From DAOUAJ01 sp034433615 (GTDB lineage: Bacteria; Chloroflexota; Anaerolineae; DUEN01), in the NCBI GenBank assembly GCA_034433615.1, contig DAOUAJ010000086.1:1-23268 (forward strand): a stretch of DNA of 23,268 nt. The letters are read 5' to 3'. The notes under the pieces were generated by a model, which was not told the DNA's origin, did no database searches, and saw only the letters and a program-made list of their open reading frames with translations. The position numbers were made by a program, and so were the translations under genes. This document shows positions 22,440 to 23,268 of the stretch, piece after piece. Position 1 is the stretch's first letter; each line of letters begins with the position of its first letter.

Positions 22440-23268
22440 TCACATCTTCACTTCGAGTGTGAAGAGCGAGATCGCCCTATCGGGCAAGGGCTGGCCGGCC
22501 GCGTCGGTCACGGGCAGTCGCGCCATGGTGTCCAGGCGGTACCACCCGGCCACCACGCGGTAGGTGCCATCGGGCAGGTCGTCCGGCAGCCGCATCTCGC
22601 GCGCATCAATCACCACGTCGCCCGGCTGCCACAGGCTGGTGGGGAACGTCCCGTGCACGGGCGGCCCGTCAAACTGGGCGATGCCCTCCCCGGCCTGGCT
22701 CAGCAGGTGGATGAAGACCATGTAATCGGCGTCCGGCTGCCGCACGCAGGCCCACGTCAGGGTGAAAGACAGGATTGCGCCGGGGGCTGCTTGCGCCGCC
22801 GGGGGCTGGATGGCTACCAGCTCCACCAGGTCGCCCAGCCGGTAGCGGACCGGATCGCCCACGGGCGTAACCGGCTCACGTGCCGCCAGCCGGACAAAGC
22901 CCGCGTGGATTGTATCCTGCCCATCGGCGGTCGGCAAGCGCTGCCCGTTACCATCGTGCAGTCCCAGGTCAAGACGGAGCCCGGCCGGGCCGCGAGCGTT
23001 GGCGTTGACGGGGATCGGGATCGTATCGGCGATGACCTAGCCGGGTTGCCAGCGGCTGGTGGGATAGCGCCCCAGCCCGGGGTGGGTGTCGCGGCCGCCC
23101 ACGCGCGCATCGTTCTCCCCGATCAATTGCACAAACTCGACGTAGTTCTCCCCCGTTGTGCCGGTGACCTGCCAGTAGAGAGTCACGTTGATCGTCTCGC
23201 CCGGCACCGCTGATCCCGGTATCACATCGTAGCCCAGCAACCGGGCCAGCCCGGGATACTCCACCTTG
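22440..23268 (-). pseudogene. 3' part of a beta-sandwich module protein with an in-frame amber codon
   Basis: The frame enters from beyond the window end and runs to the stop at 22440, interrupted only by TAG at 23037-23039. Before the TAG it reads LLGYDVIPGSAVPGETINVTL... and RYPTSRWQPG; after it VIADTIPIPVNAN continues in the same frame. In the GT-C gene the equivalent motif is EPGEWVADT, so TAG most simply replaces a Glu codon (GAG). The rest (for example DYMVFIHLLSQAG, GTFPTSLWQPGDVVIDARE) is a second copy of the same module and appears intact. The full protein is probably a GT-C membrane protein like the one at 12247-14607, but its membrane part lies outside the window. A base-call error or stop read-through is possible. 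Confidence 0.75.

Overview
The window looks like a chromosomal segment of a GC-rich, free-living bacterium, most likely a Chloroflexota (Anaerolineae-like) lineage. This is an inference from gene content and style: a Thr-Pro-rich lipoprotein, a large GT-C membrane protein with C-terminal beta-sandwich modules, a NEW3-domain protein paired with an ABC-2 exporter, the PdxST route to vitamin B6, strong AGGAGG ribosome binding sites, and many short palindromic repeats. No rRNA, tRNA, CRISPR array or prophage was seen.

Layout. (1) 1-2810, minus strand: an OmpR-type response regulator and its histidine kinase (1-nt overlap), then a small Thr-Pro-rich lipoprotein. Three CCTTAAG copies phased at 22 and 11 bp lie upstream of the lipoprotein gene and are a good candidate operator for the regulator. 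(2) 2811-6225, plus strand: a MocR/PdxR-type GntR-aminotransferase regulator followed by pdxS and pdxT, apparently one vitamin B6 operon. The regulator has proline where the PLP-binding lysine is expected, and the N-terminus of PdxT is encoded by a G-rich tandem repeat. (3) 6335-10541, minus strand: a complete ABC importer (Tat lipoprotein binding protein, two permeases, ATPase) of the spermidine/putrescine/iron type, with a strong hairpin after the binding-protein gene. (4) 10542-12255: a 670-bp intergenic region and a lone tyrosine recombinase with its own sigma70-like promoter. (5) 12247-14607, minus strand: a GT-C/DUF2142-like membrane protein whose 3' end overlaps the recombinase gene and which carries an in-frame palindromic repeat. 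(6) 15027-18252, plus strand: a secreted, membrane-anchored NEW3 protein, an ABC ATPase and an ABC-2 permease. (7) 18483-22338, minus strand: a GH38 alpha-mannosidase preceded by a small two-gene module (82 aa plus a 138-aa protein with a ribbon-helix-helix-like tail). (8) 22440-23268, minus strand: the 3' end of a second protein with the same beta-sandwich modules, interrupted by an in-frame amber codon.

Short dispersed palindromic repeats of at least four sequence families (GGAGACGCGG-type, GGATTTCGG-type, GATTTACGATT-type, AGACCTCCGAGGT-type) sit between genes and in several cases supply coding sequence. The strongest points for follow-up are the lysine-less MocR protein in front of pdxST, the phased operator in front of the lipoprotein gene, the small two-gene module, and repeats recruited into PdxT and the GT-C protein. 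I did not find a clearly new multi-gene defence or biosynthetic system.
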